From assembly GCA_022036555.1 (NCBI GenBank), contig CM039126.1, positions 16,525,263 through 16,589,262 on the forward strand: DNA of 64,000 nucleotides, in the 5' to 3' direction. The notes beneath the pieces are model-generated. The model was not told the origin of the DNA, did no database searches, and was given only the letters and a program-made list of their open reading frames with translations. The translations under genes and the position numbers were made by a program. The stretch's first letter is position 1; the number at the start of each line of letters is the position of its first letter. Of this stretch, positions 35,501 through 44,712 are shown one piece after another. Source of the stretch: Microstegium vimineum. Its lineage: Eukaryota > Streptophyta > Magnoliopsida > Poales > Poaceae.

Positions 35501-37867
35501 TCATTCCCCATTCTTGCAGTTTTTCAAACATGTAACTTTATAAATCATTTTTTTATTAAAGAACAAAATGGCAATTGGTACCATATTCTTGGGCAAGCCA
35601 AGGAAGCAATGAAACAAAGGGCAAATTCTAACTCGAGTCCTATTTTGCTGGTACCTTTTCTGAAGCGGAAACAACAGGAGGCACAAAATTTTCTTCATCT
35701 TCCTGCCAATGCTGCTTGATGAACTGCTTTAGCAAGACAGCAGCAAGGTAGCAAGTTGTAAAGGAACAACAAAAAAAGTAAAAGCTAGTCCAACTCATGA
35801 AAAAAGGAAATCTGAAAATTATGCAGCATTCAACACAACATTTTGATAAAATACAATGTACATAAATGGCTGGAAGGATATCTGACGTAAACCAAATGGG
35901 ATCTCTTTGTTAATTGTGACTTTTGTAAGGGCAGCTCCATATCCTGAGAAAAACATTACAGAAAAAAAATATAGGCTATTGTCAGTTGATGGCACTCCAT
36001 ATGTCAAAGAATTGTGATGAACCCAAATCTAGCAAAAGGTTTTCACCTGATTGGCCAATAATTGACACTTTGACAGACATAACAACAGACCAAAATTGAA
36101 TATGCGGATGTGAAAGCTTAAGTATGGTTACTAGTTGCAACAGCATGCTAATTCTATGATCACCTCAGTTAACTACAACACGAGGTCCGTGCTCGGATCA
36201 ATCACACTTCAAGTGCAAACAGGGCCGTCTCAATAATTTCTAGGGCCCTTGGGCAACCAAAATAGTAAAAGCTCAACAATCTAATATTTCAATATAATGA
36301 TCATAGTATATAGTACTATTAATACGACTTAAATTGCAATATATATGTAGTTCATAAAAATAACAACAGTGCATCAAAGAAGTTGAAAAATGGTAAACTA
36401 ACTTATGTATAGCACCTCTTTGCGATTCTATGAATTTATTTTCTTGTTTTTATTTCTTTTCTAAGCCTTAGGCAAATGCGTCTTAGACGATATCTAACAT
36501 GTTCAATAGACGTATTGAATTAGAAAAATACAAAATTAGAACCCAATCAGAGTAATATGTGATGATGACTTAAATTTAGGAAATTATAACCCTAATTACC
36601 AGTTGGCCGTTGCCTACTGCCTATAAGCCTCTCGCTTCCTATGTGGCTTGATGAATTAAGTAATGATGAACTACTCGCTCATTGACGCTCGATAGCCTGA
36701 AGCCTGTATGGACTGGAATGAAGTCATATGAACAGTCAAACGCTGAAACTGTACTACTGCAAACCAGGCCCAATAAACTGAAATCACTTACCCTATCTAT
36801 CGAATCATCTTCAACCTTTAACCTGGTATCCACAGAGCACAAACCGCAGGCAGGGGTCTGAGAAGCTGCTGGCCTGCTGCTCGCTGGCCACATAGGATTA
36901 CGACATCACGAGACGAGATGGGAACACAGGGAACACGGAACGCCGCCGTCACGAAGTCGCGACTCGCCGCCAATACGAAGGGACGCAGGACGAGTGAATA
37001 TGAAGCGGACTAATTGCTGAATAGGCCAAATACTAATATACACACTATATATGTATATAGTCATGGGCCCTCTCGAGTGCGTTGGGCCCCCGGCCGTCGC
37101 CCTGACTGCGCTCCCCCTTAAGACGGGGCTGAGTGCAAGAAAGAGTGTCACTTCTAACAGAATGTAAAGCAGCATCAATGAAGCTGCCATGCACTACAGT
37201 GGGTTCAGCTTCCCTGTTGTCAAGTTGCGCTGTGAACTGTACGAGTTAGTTATTATTTTGCCTCTAGAGACTTGGACAGGGATAGAGACGTTCTCACACA
37301 GCTATGATTATTCAAACATACAGAAGTTCTGTTGCTGGGATGGAGCGTACATAGGGCAAAGCAATCCCAACCAGAGCCTTCGCAACCAGAGCAATGCTGC
37401 ACTAATGTGCAGCACTCCCGAACAGGGCAATGCTACGGCAGCAACCCAGGCTTAAACAATAAAACAATCGCCATTCCTGAAGTCACTGCTAACACGCCTA
37501 GGGGATTGCTTCAACTCTCAGCTAAATCCTCAGCTCCATCAACTCTCAGCTCACCCATCAGCTCTCACTAGTAAATTGCACGCCCGTAATATCTACAGCC
37601 GAAATGTCACTAGAGCGCAAGCCAAACTCGAGCAGAAAGCAGCTTCTTGCCAACGCCTGAAGCTGAATTGCTCGGTTCTACAGTTACAACTTACAAGTCA
37701 ATCGTCGACGAGAGAGAGGGCAAAGGTATGTCAGCAGGAGGTGCCGAACCAGGAAGAAGCGAGGCCTGCCGGAGCGACTCCTCGGCGAAGGCGCGGACGT
37801 CGCGCGCGGTGTCGAGTGTAGCCGTCAGGCACTCCACCAGCCACCGCTGGTCGCCGTGCGCCTCCAT
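12968..37867 (-). CDS. IPO9: Importin-9-type nuclear import receptor, 33 exons
   Basis: A karyopherin-beta family receptor that would carry cargo from cytoplasm to nucleus, released by Ran-GTP. In yeast (Kap114) and human (IPO9) the known cargo includes histones H2A-H2B. The start is ATG at 37867-37865. An in-frame GTG lies six codons upstream, but translation should begin at the ATG (MEAHGDQRW). I traced 33 exons whose phases all agree, giving 1027 codons and a stop at 12968-12970. That matches plant and human family length. Visible signatures are the N-terminal importin-beta region (residues about 25-100), the block DWPEDWPELLPVLLKLI (exon 4), the block TPVKVGACRALAQLLPE (exon 18) and acidic stretches at about 915-928 and 964-975. 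The acidic stretches match the histone-binding acidic loop known in the family. Exon coordinates follow in three entries. Two copia elements lie in intron 14. No frameshift or internal stop was found. Confidence 0.93.
14389..14491 (-). other. IPO9: GC-AG intron 26 of importin-9
   Basis: The donor reads CAAG|GCAAGTG and the acceptor ccttgtag. The split glycine codon joins LQ to EIQGAYQIKV. A nearby GT (AA|GTGTTG) would break the frame. Confidence 0.82.
15034..15156 (+). mobile_element. Stowaway-type MITE in intron 24
   Basis: A 123-bp near-perfect hairpin with ends CTCCCTCCATTCC and GGAATGGAAGGAG, flanked by TA on both sides, as expected for a Tc1/mariner Stowaway element. It is non-coding. 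Confidence 0.85.
17691..17783 (-). other. In-frame cryptic or cassette exon candidate in intron 14
   Basis: A 93-base minus-strand open stretch, preceded by gttgcag and followed by the strong donor GTAAGATC. It is in phase 0 at both sides, so inclusion between exons 14 and 15 would add 31 residues without a frame break. The added sequence (starting LADLTVHANC) is not present in the family as I know it. It could be a pseudo-exon. Confidence 0.3.
17830..18630 (+). mobile_element. Tourist-like (PIF/Harbinger) element, 801 bp
   Basis: Terminal inverted repeats GAGCAACTCCAGCAGG and, on the other strand, GAGAAACTTCAGCAGG, flanked by the 3-bp direct repeat TAA (17827-17829 and 18631-18633), as expected for PIF/Harbinger elements. 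The subterminal parts repeat the phrase gccctcaaat several times. No transposase is present, so it is non-autonomous. It lies in importin-9 intron 14. Confidence 0.78.
18709..18949 (+). repeat. Copia 1 left LTR and primer-binding site
   Basis: Begins TGATGG and ends CCAACA. The sequence TTGGTATCAGAGCC at about 18950-18963 follows it and is complementary to the 3' end of initiator methionine tRNA. A TATATAA box lies at about 18832. Confidence 0.93.
18989..23561 (+). pseudogene. Copia 1 gag-pol polyprotein, frameshifted
   Basis: Encodes the gag coat, zinc knuckle, protease, integrase, reverse transcriptase and RNase H of a copia element. From ATG at 18989 the first frame runs to 21325. It has a zinc knuckle CLNCDRAGHWARDC at residues about 362-375, a protease motif YLDSGATHHMTG at about 454 and an integrase core with LRTDNGREF. 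Near 21310 a run of five G where six are expected shifts the frame, which continues from 21319. Near 22480 the expected LYGLRQAPRAW is replaced by a short duplication of aaggtctaccg, and the frame shifts again. The third frame carries YVDDLII, the RNase H and ends at 23561. Apart from these two lesions it looks complete. The single-G loss could also be a sequencing error. Confidence 0.9.
23582..23822 (+). repeat. Copia 1 right LTR
   Basis: 241 bp, directly after the purine tract. It differs from the left LTR at four positions, three of them C/T or G/A transitions. Confidence 0.93.
24120..24504 (+). repeat. Copia 2 left LTR and primer-binding site
   Basis: Begins TGATGG, ends GGCTAACA, and is followed by GTGGTATCAGAGCC at 24506-24519. 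The phrase aggacagcatc occurs several times within it as degenerate tandem repeats. Confidence 0.92.
24710..29399 (+). pseudogene. Copia 2 gag-pol polyprotein, multiply broken
   Basis: Gag begins at ATG 24710, shifts frame by about 25130 and continues to about 26000. In the zinc knuckle the first cysteine position reads Phe (FYNCGKLGHWTKEC). The protease motif CLDTGATHHMTG is at about 26232. In-frame stops follow at 26282 (TAG) and 26517 (TGA). Compared with copia 1, the integrase has lost about seven residues before SRYMW and about fifteen before YTP, where a TAG replaces the expected CAG at about 27022. A long open frame, 27684-29336, covers reverse transcriptase (KSAFLNGDLKEEVYV, YVDDLVI) and RNase H. 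It is cut by TAG in place of CAG at 29337, although the natural stop is at 29397-29399. The element cannot be autonomous. Confidence 0.9.
29408..29781 (+). repeat. Copia 2 right LTR
   Basis: 374 bp, after the purine tract tagggggaga. It lacks short blocks present in the left LTR near the repeated aggacagcatc units. Confidence 0.92.
30073..32424 (-). CDS. IPO9: Importin-9 exons 5-14
   Basis: Exon 5 is 32309-32424, 6 is 32127-32213, 7 is 31931-32047, 8 is 31781-31844, 9 is 31557-31699, 10 is 31381-31428, 11 is 31245-31313, 12 is 30805-30880, 13 is 30384-30514 and 14 is 30073-30132. They cover residues about 149-452. Recognisable stretches include QNPDDWSMHME (exon 7), SYDSDGSERSLESFEIQ (exon 9) and DANQYVADEDDLTYSCR (exon 12). 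Introns are GT-AG except intron 8, which is GC-AG. A GAAA microsatellite abuts the exon 9 donor. Confidence 0.92.
31522..31550 (+). repeat. GAAA microsatellite next to exon 9 donor
   Basis: About seven GAAA units lie within six bases of the exon 9 5' splice site, on the intron side. On the transcribed (minus) strand this is a TTTC tract. Confidence 0.9.
31700..31780 (-). other. IPO9: GC-AG intron 8 of importin-9
   Basis: The donor is G|GCAAGTAT, a near-perfect match to the donor consensus apart from GC, and the acceptor is ttctgcag. Only this junction keeps the frame into the conserved exon 9. Confidence 0.85.
32529..32622 (+). mobile_element. Short Stowaway-like MITE in intron 4
   Basis: Ends CTTCCTCCATCCC and GCACAGAGGGAG frame an inverted pair around aatcaacttctggctat and atagccagaagttgatt. 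The left flank is TA, but the right flank is degraded, so the boundary is approximate. Confidence 0.65.
33450..34190 (-). mobile_element. LINE 3' fragment in importin-9 intron 4
   Basis: A T-run at 33450-33459 is the poly(A) end. Upstream on the minus strand, 33768-34115 encodes 115 residues with the zinc-binding C-terminal region of LINE reverse transcriptases (KWGLPDSCACPICDQVDE). The upstream end at about 34190 is approximate. The element is strongly 5'-truncated and inserted in the same orientation as the gene. Confidence 0.75.
34453..37867 (-). CDS. IPO9: Importin-9 exons 1-4
   Basis: Exon 1 is 37750-37867, exon 2 is 35882-35943, exon 3 is 35655-35747 and exon 4 is 34453-34624. They encode the N terminus through residue 148. 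Exon 1 ends in phase 1 with a weak donor (GTTCGG), and the split codon gives the family-typical Pro-Gly-Gly-Tyr-Gly. Intron 2 is the AT-AC intron described separately. Exon 3 reads LAAVLLKQFIKQHW, a strongly conserved importin-9 segment, directly after exon 2 ending GLRQ. Intron 1 (35944-37749) shows nothing recognisable. Confidence 0.92.
35748..35881 (-). other. IPO9: U12-type AT-AC intron (importin-9 intron 2)
   Basis: On the minus strand the intron begins ATATCCTTCC, which contains the U12 5' splice-site consensus. It ends CTAC, with TTCCTTTAC, one base off the U12 branch-site consensus TTCCTTAAC, about 11 bases before the 3' splice site. It is 134 bases long. Joining CAG to CTT restores the conserved Gln-Leu-Ala-Ala-Val in phase 0. 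No GT or AG option at this junction gives the conserved protein. It would be removed by the minor spliceosome. Confidence 0.92.
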
Positions 37868-38020
37868 CTGAACCGCCGGCGTCACTAGGGTTGGGGCTCC
37901 GGGGAGCTCAGTACGAGCGCGCTCCTCCTCCTAGTTCGAAATGGGATCGCGCGGCACGGTGATTGAGGCGAGAGAGAGCGGCAGGACTCGGGGGGGTTAG
38001 TCTAGGGTTTTTATAACGGA
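37868..38020 (-). promoter_or_regulatory. IPO9: Importin-9 5' leader and probable core promoter
   Basis: On the minus strand a TATAAAAA motif lies at about 38008-38015, roughly 145 bases before the start codon. It is followed by the pyrimidine-rich stretch ctctctctcgcctc near 37975. This would give a leader of about 110 bases. The assignment is by motif only. Confidence 0.45.
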
Positions 38021-39138
38021 GAGGGGGGGAAACAGGAGGAGACGGAAGAAGAGACGAGAGATGGCGGCCGGGAAGGGGAAGAAGGGGATCGGGAGAAAAT
38101 AGAGATGGGCCACGGGGATTTGGGAATGGGCCCGGTGAGAGCTCATGTTGGGCTGACCCCACCTGCCAGCCTGGTTAGTTGCGACCAACCAATGTTTCGC
38201 ATTTTTGAAGCTGCCGCGCTCTGGTTTTTAATGGCGGGAAAAGAACCAAGTTCATATATTTAAAAACAAGTTCGTTTTTTTACAGCAAAACTAAGGAGTA
38301 TTTGGACGGACTAAACTAAAGTGTAGTCCGTATTTTATGTTTTGTATATATGTCAAATCTCTCACACAACAAAATTAAAAGATTAAAAAGTCGACACTGT
38401 TTTAGCATGACATCCAACATCTGGTTGTCGGTTTGTTGCTTGCTATCGATGCCCCAATGCCCGCATTATCATTTTTCCTTTCCCTCTAATTTTCATTCCA
38501 AAACAAATCACCCCACCTCGCCGCCGCCCTCAACCCCATCGTGCACACCCATACACCTCCGCCATCATTGTTTCGCCACCCTCACCCGCCTCGGCACCAT
38601 CCATCGCGCTGTGTAGTTGCGGCTCCGAAGCTCCGCTCGCTCCGCTGGACTGTGGCTAGTCATGGCCAGCTCAGCTTTGAGGGCCTTAGCGCCAACACCA
38701 CACCATTGCGTCAGTGATAGGTCTCCGTGGATGCCCTTGGTCATCGACGCCACTCAATGATGTCACACCGTTGCGCTAGTCGCATAGGTCTCCGTCAACA
38801 CCGCTGTCGCAAGCCATGAGGTTGTGCCTTCGTCAATCCCTCCACTGGACCTTCATGGGGCCCTTCAACGTCAACGAGTACACAACAGATATGCTCACCC
38901 TTTGGGTGCTGGCAGCGTGGCGTCCCGGCTCCACCTTGTCTCATCGCGCAGCTCCTTGCCCCAATCTCCGACCTGTGGCCCTGTGACCTGCTCACTGTTG
39001 TTCAAAGTCATTTTTATTTGGGTAGTTGTAGTTGTGTAAGGTATGAAACTATAGATCGGACAGAATCTGCAATAGGGGCGCCACCACTCTGTTCTTTTTC
39101 TATAAGGTGTCATTCGTTCAGTAACCTATATACATGTA
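38021..39138. other. Upstream flank, unassigned
   Basis: Mixed GC-rich then AT-rich sequence between the importin promoter and the Stowaway element. I see no gene or mobile element that I can name. Confidence 0.4.
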
Positions 39139-39372
39139 TTTTCTCCGTTTCAATTTATAATTCGTTTAACTTTTTTGACCTCAAATTTGACCACTTGTCT
39201 TATTCAAAAAATTTATGCAAACATAGTCAAATTTAAGTCATTCATGTAGGTCATTTATTAATTAAGGAAGCCACACCAAAAGAAATAATATTTTGCACAA
39301 AAAATTAAATAAAATGAGTGGTCAAACTTGAGGTTAAAAAGTCAAACTAACTATAATTTAAAACGGAGTGAG
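39139..39372 (+). mobile_element. Stowaway-type MITE, 234 bp
   Basis: The left end ttctccgtttcaatttataa pairs with the right end ttataatttaaaacggagtg in inverted order, with flanking TA on both sides. Internal arms also pair (gtcaaatttaag region), giving a long hairpin. Confidence 0.7.
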
Positions 39373-39586
39373 TATCATTTTGATACGGTCCGGAAGTTGC
39401 CAAGTCACATCTAAAATTACTACAAACAAAAGAATAATGCTGAACTCAGGAAGCAAATCAATGGTGCAGAAAGAGAACAATCATAGATAATACTGCCATG
39501 TTGTGGATAATCAATTCTCCTTGAGTCTTTGTAAATTCTGTGGCTGGGAGAACCTACCCAATAAGTTGTCGTAACTTCTGCAGCTT

Positions 39587-39725
39587 ACATGTTTGGATGA
39601 GCGATCTGTTTGTCTTTACGCTTGGTGTACATTTCCTAATTGCTTTTATGCAGCTTATATGTTTGGATGAGGATCGGATCATGCTAATATTTGTCTTTAT
39701 GCTTGGTGTACATTTTGCTTTTAGC
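39587..39725 (+). repeat. Imperfect tandem repeat of about 69 bp
   Basis: Two adjacent units share atgtttggatgag, gtctttatgcttggtgtaca and gcttttatgcagc. A third partial unit (gcttggtgtacatttcctaatt) follows at about 39887. Confidence 0.65.
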
Positions 39726-40118
39726 TGAGCTGGATTAGTTGGTGTACATTTTTTCCTGTAAAATATTCAAGGCAAAATTTGCCAGAGAACACTGTTAAAA
39801 CGTGGCGTTTGCCACACGCGCATTTAAAAAACCTATCTTTGCTGAAAGACATTCTAAATCTTAACTAATATGTCAAAAGGCACTAAGCTTGGTGTACATT
39901 TCCTAATTGATTTTAATAGATGACGATATGCCCTTGCCTCGATGTCTTTCAACTCCCACGATCAGACCGGAAGGAGTGGTGGGCAGCACGCGCTGCGGTC
40001 ATCTATAGGACTGTTTGGATGCCCACGAGGTTTTTTCACACGTATTTAAAAAACCCCTTTCTCCGTGTGACGTGAGCGCACAAGGCATTTGGGAAGCGAT
40101 AAAAGGCAAGGGCATGTT

Positions 40119-40717
40119 TGTAACGCCTCAGAGTCCAAACGGCCCATATTCACTCTGCAACCTCGTTTAAAAGGATTAATTCGGGATGGTGGGATAGACT
40201 CTAGAAACCTTATATGTCACTACGGGCCAAACGGGCTGGATGTGACATACATCCCCCCTCAAAAAACTCGACATCCTCATCGAGCCCAACATACCCACAA
40301 CCGGGCAAACGATGACCAGGAACGTTTCCCTCTTAGCACACGTGACCGTGCGTCCAGTGCCGGCACATGTGCCACGTCGTGCACTCCGCAGAGCCTACAC
40401 GCGCAATGAACCCCCATGTCCGCACACCTGACACACACACGCCTGTGGCTGCGAAGGTCGGCTCTGATACCATTTGTAACGCCCCAGAGTCCAAACGGCT
40501 CAGATCCACTCTGCACGCTGAGCGAACCACACCCACCACCATCCCACTTAAGCTTTCGTCCTCGCTTCGCTTAAAAGGATCAACCCGGGGATGGTGGGAT
40601 GGACTCTATAAGCCTTATATGTTGGTATATCCCACCCTAAACAACCAAGGTGGGACTAAACCCTCCACAATATCTCATTAACACACATGGGCCACTACGG
40701 GCCAAACGCCAGATACA
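40119..40717 (-). mobile_element. TRIM-type LTR element, reverse orientation
   Basis: A short non-coding LTR element. The LTR copies are 40475-40717 and 40119-40251; both begin tgtaacgcc and end ataca on the plus strand. Next to the larger LTR, plus-strand GGCTCTGATACCA at 40460-40472 is the exact complement of a Met-tRNA primer-binding site, so the element reads right to left. A purine tract (minus strand gaggggggat) lies against the smaller LTR at about 40252. The smaller LTR lacks about 110 bp. There is no coding capacity and no clear target duplication. Confidence 0.72.
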
Positions 40718-40975
40718 GATTCTCTTCTCTACCCCCCTTGCATACCACTTTCCACAAAGCAAAAGCAAAGCATAGGGTGAGAAATAGTGGCCAGTACAAA
40801 TCGTACTGAAAGTTATTTATCAGGATGTAACACCCTGACCTAGGGCTTAATAGGATTAATAGGATACTCATACCAACAAGTTGCAACTTCTTTTCTGGAA
40901 GCCCATCTGCAAAAAAACTCGAAAGTTAAGCGTGCTTGGCCTAGAGCAATTTCAGGATGGGTGACTGTTGACATT

Positions 40976-42476
40976 TCTTAACACCACTTTGAATACTAGG
41001 TTGTCATCCCCAGCATGACGCTAAAAATGTGCAGTGGTATTTATGAATGTAAAGGCTCTCTAGAAAATAAATTTATTCTATCCACAAGCGCACAGATAAA
41101 ATACCAATTGTAGCACTTCACCAGGAAGTAATTCCAGGTATCGTTTATTTATAATTTTGCTAAAGAAAAAGCAAACATTGACGACATGAACTATCAAAGG
41201 TTTAGACTAGAGATGGACATGCAAAACATGATTACTTATGAGAAAGCTCAATCACATAGTCACTTGCTTCGGCAAGGGGTAAGCCATAATAATAATAATA
41301 AAGATATTGAAGTGTAAGCTCTAGGATAAATAACACAGAGATTAGAGATAGACTACTCCATATAAATGTAAGATGATGTCGAACTATTAAGAGAATAACT
41401 TCTAAGTAGGTTCTAATCTATTAAGTCATAATCTACTCTAGCACATATACAATCATATATAGCATAAAGGACTCTTCATCTATGTATAAGGAACATCGCT
41501 AAAGTAAGTTAGGATATAACAAGACTTACTCCGCAATACAAATTCTGCATGTCCTACCAACGGGGGGTGGACTATATAAGAATCAATGGAACTGTCACTT
41601 CCACGAACTACCACACGACCCGGCCAATAGGATACATTTGCAGGTAAATAGCATCTAAGCACCACACTTGCATGTGATCTACCACCTAACCCCCCTAGGG
41701 TGAAGGCTAAGCGCTTTGCAAACTCATACATAAACTCATTATCAATCATAACTATATCAAGTATAGAACTAGAACAAACTAAGAACATAATAAATAGAAA
41801 CATAATGATATTAAGAATAAAGTCGTAGAGAAAGATACAAGATAATACCAATCTTTATGACGAAGATCCGAAATCCAGAGCGTGATGCTCTACTTCTCTA
41901 GATCTATCTAATAAATCCTATAGAACTTGAAGGAATTGGGAGTAGCTATTCTAATTCTCTGGTGGAGAGAGGGATATGAAACCCTAGTTTTAATGGCTTC
42001 CTCTAATAATGATTTCTCCTCCCCTCAGGGGTGGCAGGGCCTTCCTTATCAAATGAACGTGGACCGTCGGATCAAACCGACCTTAATCGAGTGGTTTAGA
42101 TTCATCCTCAAAGGCGGTTAGGCATAATCCGCGAAGTTCACTGTGATTGGCCACCAGGGCAGGGCGGGCGCCCTAGACCCTAGGGCGGGCACCCTGGGCC
42201 TGGGCCCGCTTGGCCTCTGGCTCAGTCCAGTCTCTTCTAGAGTTTTCCTGAGTATTCTTTTCTTGTCCGGAGGTCCTTTCTCTCTATGTAAACATGACAT
42301 ATGGACCTTCTTTGGTTCTTTTCCTGATAACTCCCTGTAAAAACATAAACTCACCAAAACTTGTGAAAATCTGTCAATTAGACCCCTAAGTCTATGGTGG
42401 TGATTCATTCAAGTCCTTTTTAGCTCTTGTTGACATATAAAAATTGATACTTAACGACCGTCAATAGTGACCAACC
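40976..42476 (+). mobile_element. 1.5-kb unclassified insertion in Cassandra LTR
   Basis: The Cassandra LTR breaks after GTGAC (40971-40975) and resumes with a second GTGAC (42477-42481), a 5-bp target duplication. The insert begins TGTTGACATTTCTTAA and its reverse complement begins TATTGACGGTCGTTAA, an imperfect terminal inverted repeat. The second Cassandra LTR supplies the empty site. No open frame resembling a transposase is visible, and I cannot assign a superfamily. An AAT microsatellite lies at about 41290. Confidence 0.7.
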
Positions 42477-42907
42477 GGGAAGTTCTTTTCGGGGGCGCAC
42501 GAGTGAGGACAAAGTGCGCCGAAAAGACTAGTGTTGGTCTGTGAGGGCAATCTATATCCTAGGAAAGCTATCAGGCGTTAACGGGCCTGGCCTCGTGAAG
42601 GCGGGACGTTACAAATAGTATCAGAGACGACCCTTGCGGTTTCACGGGTGCGTGTGTCAGTTGCGCAGGCATGGTGTGCATGGCTGGTGTGGATCCAGAG
42701 TGGTCACATAGTATGACACATGCGTTGACACTGGACACACGGACGTGGCCAAGAGGGGACGTTCCTGGCCTGGGGTTGACCGACGAGGACGTCGGTCTCC
42801 TAAAGGGGTGAGGATGTAACACCCTGACCTAGGGCTTAATAGGATTAATAGGATACTCATACCAACAAGTTGCAACTTGTTTTTCGGAAGCTCATCTGCA
42901 AAAAACT

Positions 42908-42954
42908 CGAAAGTTAAGCGTGCTTGGCCTAAAGCAATTTCAGGATGGGTGACC
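42908..42954 (+). promoter_or_regulatory. 5S rRNA-like internal promoter in Cassandra LTR
   Basis: AAGTTAAGCGTGCTTGG followed by GGATGGGTGACC matches the A-box and C-box regions of plant 5S rRNA, which drive RNA polymerase III. The first LTR has the same stretch at 40923-40975. The rest of a 5S gene is absent. Confidence 0.8.
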
Positions 42955-43239
42955 GACCGGGAAGTTCTTCCCGGGGGCGCATGAGTGAGGACAAAGTGCG
43001 TCGAAAAGATTAGTGTTGGTCTGTGAGGACAGTCTATATCCTAGGAAAGCTATCAGGCGTTAACGGGTCTGGCCTCGTGGAGGCGGGACCGGGAAGTTCT
43101 TCCGGGGGCGCACGAGTGAGGACAAAGTGCGTCGAAAAGATTAGTGTTGGTCTGTGAGGGCAGTCTATATCCTAGGAAAATATCCTAGGAAAGCTATCCG
43201 GCGTTAACGGGTCTGGCCTTGTGGAGGCGGGACGTTACA

Positions 43240-44712
43240 ATGTTCGTCATTTCACGTGGTTATCTATTAAAATCAATTATAATAATAAATTTGGTGTCTC
43301 TTAGCATATTAGTTCATATTTATAGTGCCTTTGGACAAAGACAGAATTTTTTGAGTGCTCTATGGCAAAAGACCTATTTTGATGATGTCTCTGGGCAAAT
43401 TTTGCCGATATTCAAGATGGTTACCTTGATTAATACTGTTATTTTACAATCTTGGACAGACACATGCTCGGAAAATGAATGTGATAAAGCCCGCGCGCTA
43501 ATTCAGAGAAAAATAAGATCGCTTATGAGATCCTACCAAGCAATTAGAGCTCGGTTTCTATGTGACTCCTCCTCTGTAGATCTATAAAAAAATTGTTCAG
43601 TGCGAATTTTTTGGCGCCTGATTGGTTACCTCCATAACTCTTTCTCCAGGCTGCGGTAGTACAAGCTAGTCCTATTTTGTTAGCTGCACATAGTGTTATG
43701 CAGGCTAGCCTCAAAGTAGTTTGAGGCTGCATCCCACTATCCCATTAGAATCGATTGTATCTTCTATGCAAGGTAACCCCAGCACCCGCTCTATAACCAC
43801 GCCTAGTTCCTTGCAATCATTGTGCAACCGCATGCACTCACTCTGCAGTCATTCCCAGATCGGGTCATCGTCCCACGTCCTTTCTCAATCTGTAGCTCAT
43901 GTCGGCCACCGACATGCATGCCACCTTACCTGATGGCGCCACAAGCTTCGCCTCTACCACCGCCTGCATGACCTTGGAACCCACCCAGTGTTGGGCAACA
44001 TGGATAAACCACCGAAGAAGTGGAGGTCCGGGACGAAGAAGAGGAGGTTTGCGACGATGAGGCAGAACCGACGTGAGAAGTGATCCCACCGATCCGCTGT
44101 CATGATTACCACTGACCTGATATGTTAATCCAACTTCATCTCATCTTCCCTGAGTTCAAAAGGACGGATTCAGTGTAGTGTGCGCTGCAATGAAGTATCT
44201 AACATTGCTACACCAAGCTCAAAAATTGAGACTAGCAGTTATTAATAAATAATGCTCGATGATTGCTACAGACAAATGGCAACTATGTTACAAAAACAAT
44301 GGCATCCAACTATGTTACAAAAAACAATGGCATCCAACTATGTTAAAAAACAATGACATTCAATATGCAGGCACACGTATCGAAAAAAACAGATGATTTC
44401 AAGGACAACTTTGATGCCTAACTATGCTATAAAAACTGGCTAAGCTAATTAGAAGTACCCACTTGACGCAAGAAAATGGTAGCATTATCGAGCCTCTATC
44501 AGAGATCACCTTTGGAGTCACAATAATGATCCGTCGATGTTGTAGCTCCTTACTGTTGGTGTCCAATTCAAACGAGCTGCACCACGATTTGATTTCAGTT
44601 CTTGAGATAAGTATACAATAGTGACAAAATGAAATATGGTTTTTTCACACAAAAACACATGCAGCCACACATGTTGTTGATAGGCTTTTAGAAACATCCT
44701 GAGTAAGTTAAA
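43240..44712. other. Unassigned sequence between Cassandra and MITE
   Basis: No gene is recognised. From about 44561 the sequence is shared with the reverse complement of 58915-59214. Short direct repeats of atgttacaaaaaacaatggcatccaact type (about 27 bp) occur at 44280-44350. Confidence 0.5.

Larger units (their letters stand above)
40826..43239 (+). mobile_element. Cassandra TRIM with 5S rRNA-like LTRs
   Basis: A terminal-repeat retrotransposon in miniature. The LTRs are 40826-42613 (interrupted by the insertion 40976-42476) and 42815-43239, both starting TGTAACACCCTGACC and ending GGGACGTTACA. The interior is only about 200 bp, with TATCAGAG primer-site sequence after the first LTR and the purine tract aaaggggtgagga before the second. 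Each LTR contains a stretch like the 3' half of 5S rRNA, the hallmark of Cassandra elements in plants. It codes for no protein and depends on other elements. No target duplication was seen. Confidence 0.88.

Noticed and set aside
42908..42954. 5S rRNA gene
   Set aside because: Only the A-box to C-box half is present, inside TG...CA LTRs with a primer site and purine tract, so it is part of Cassandra.
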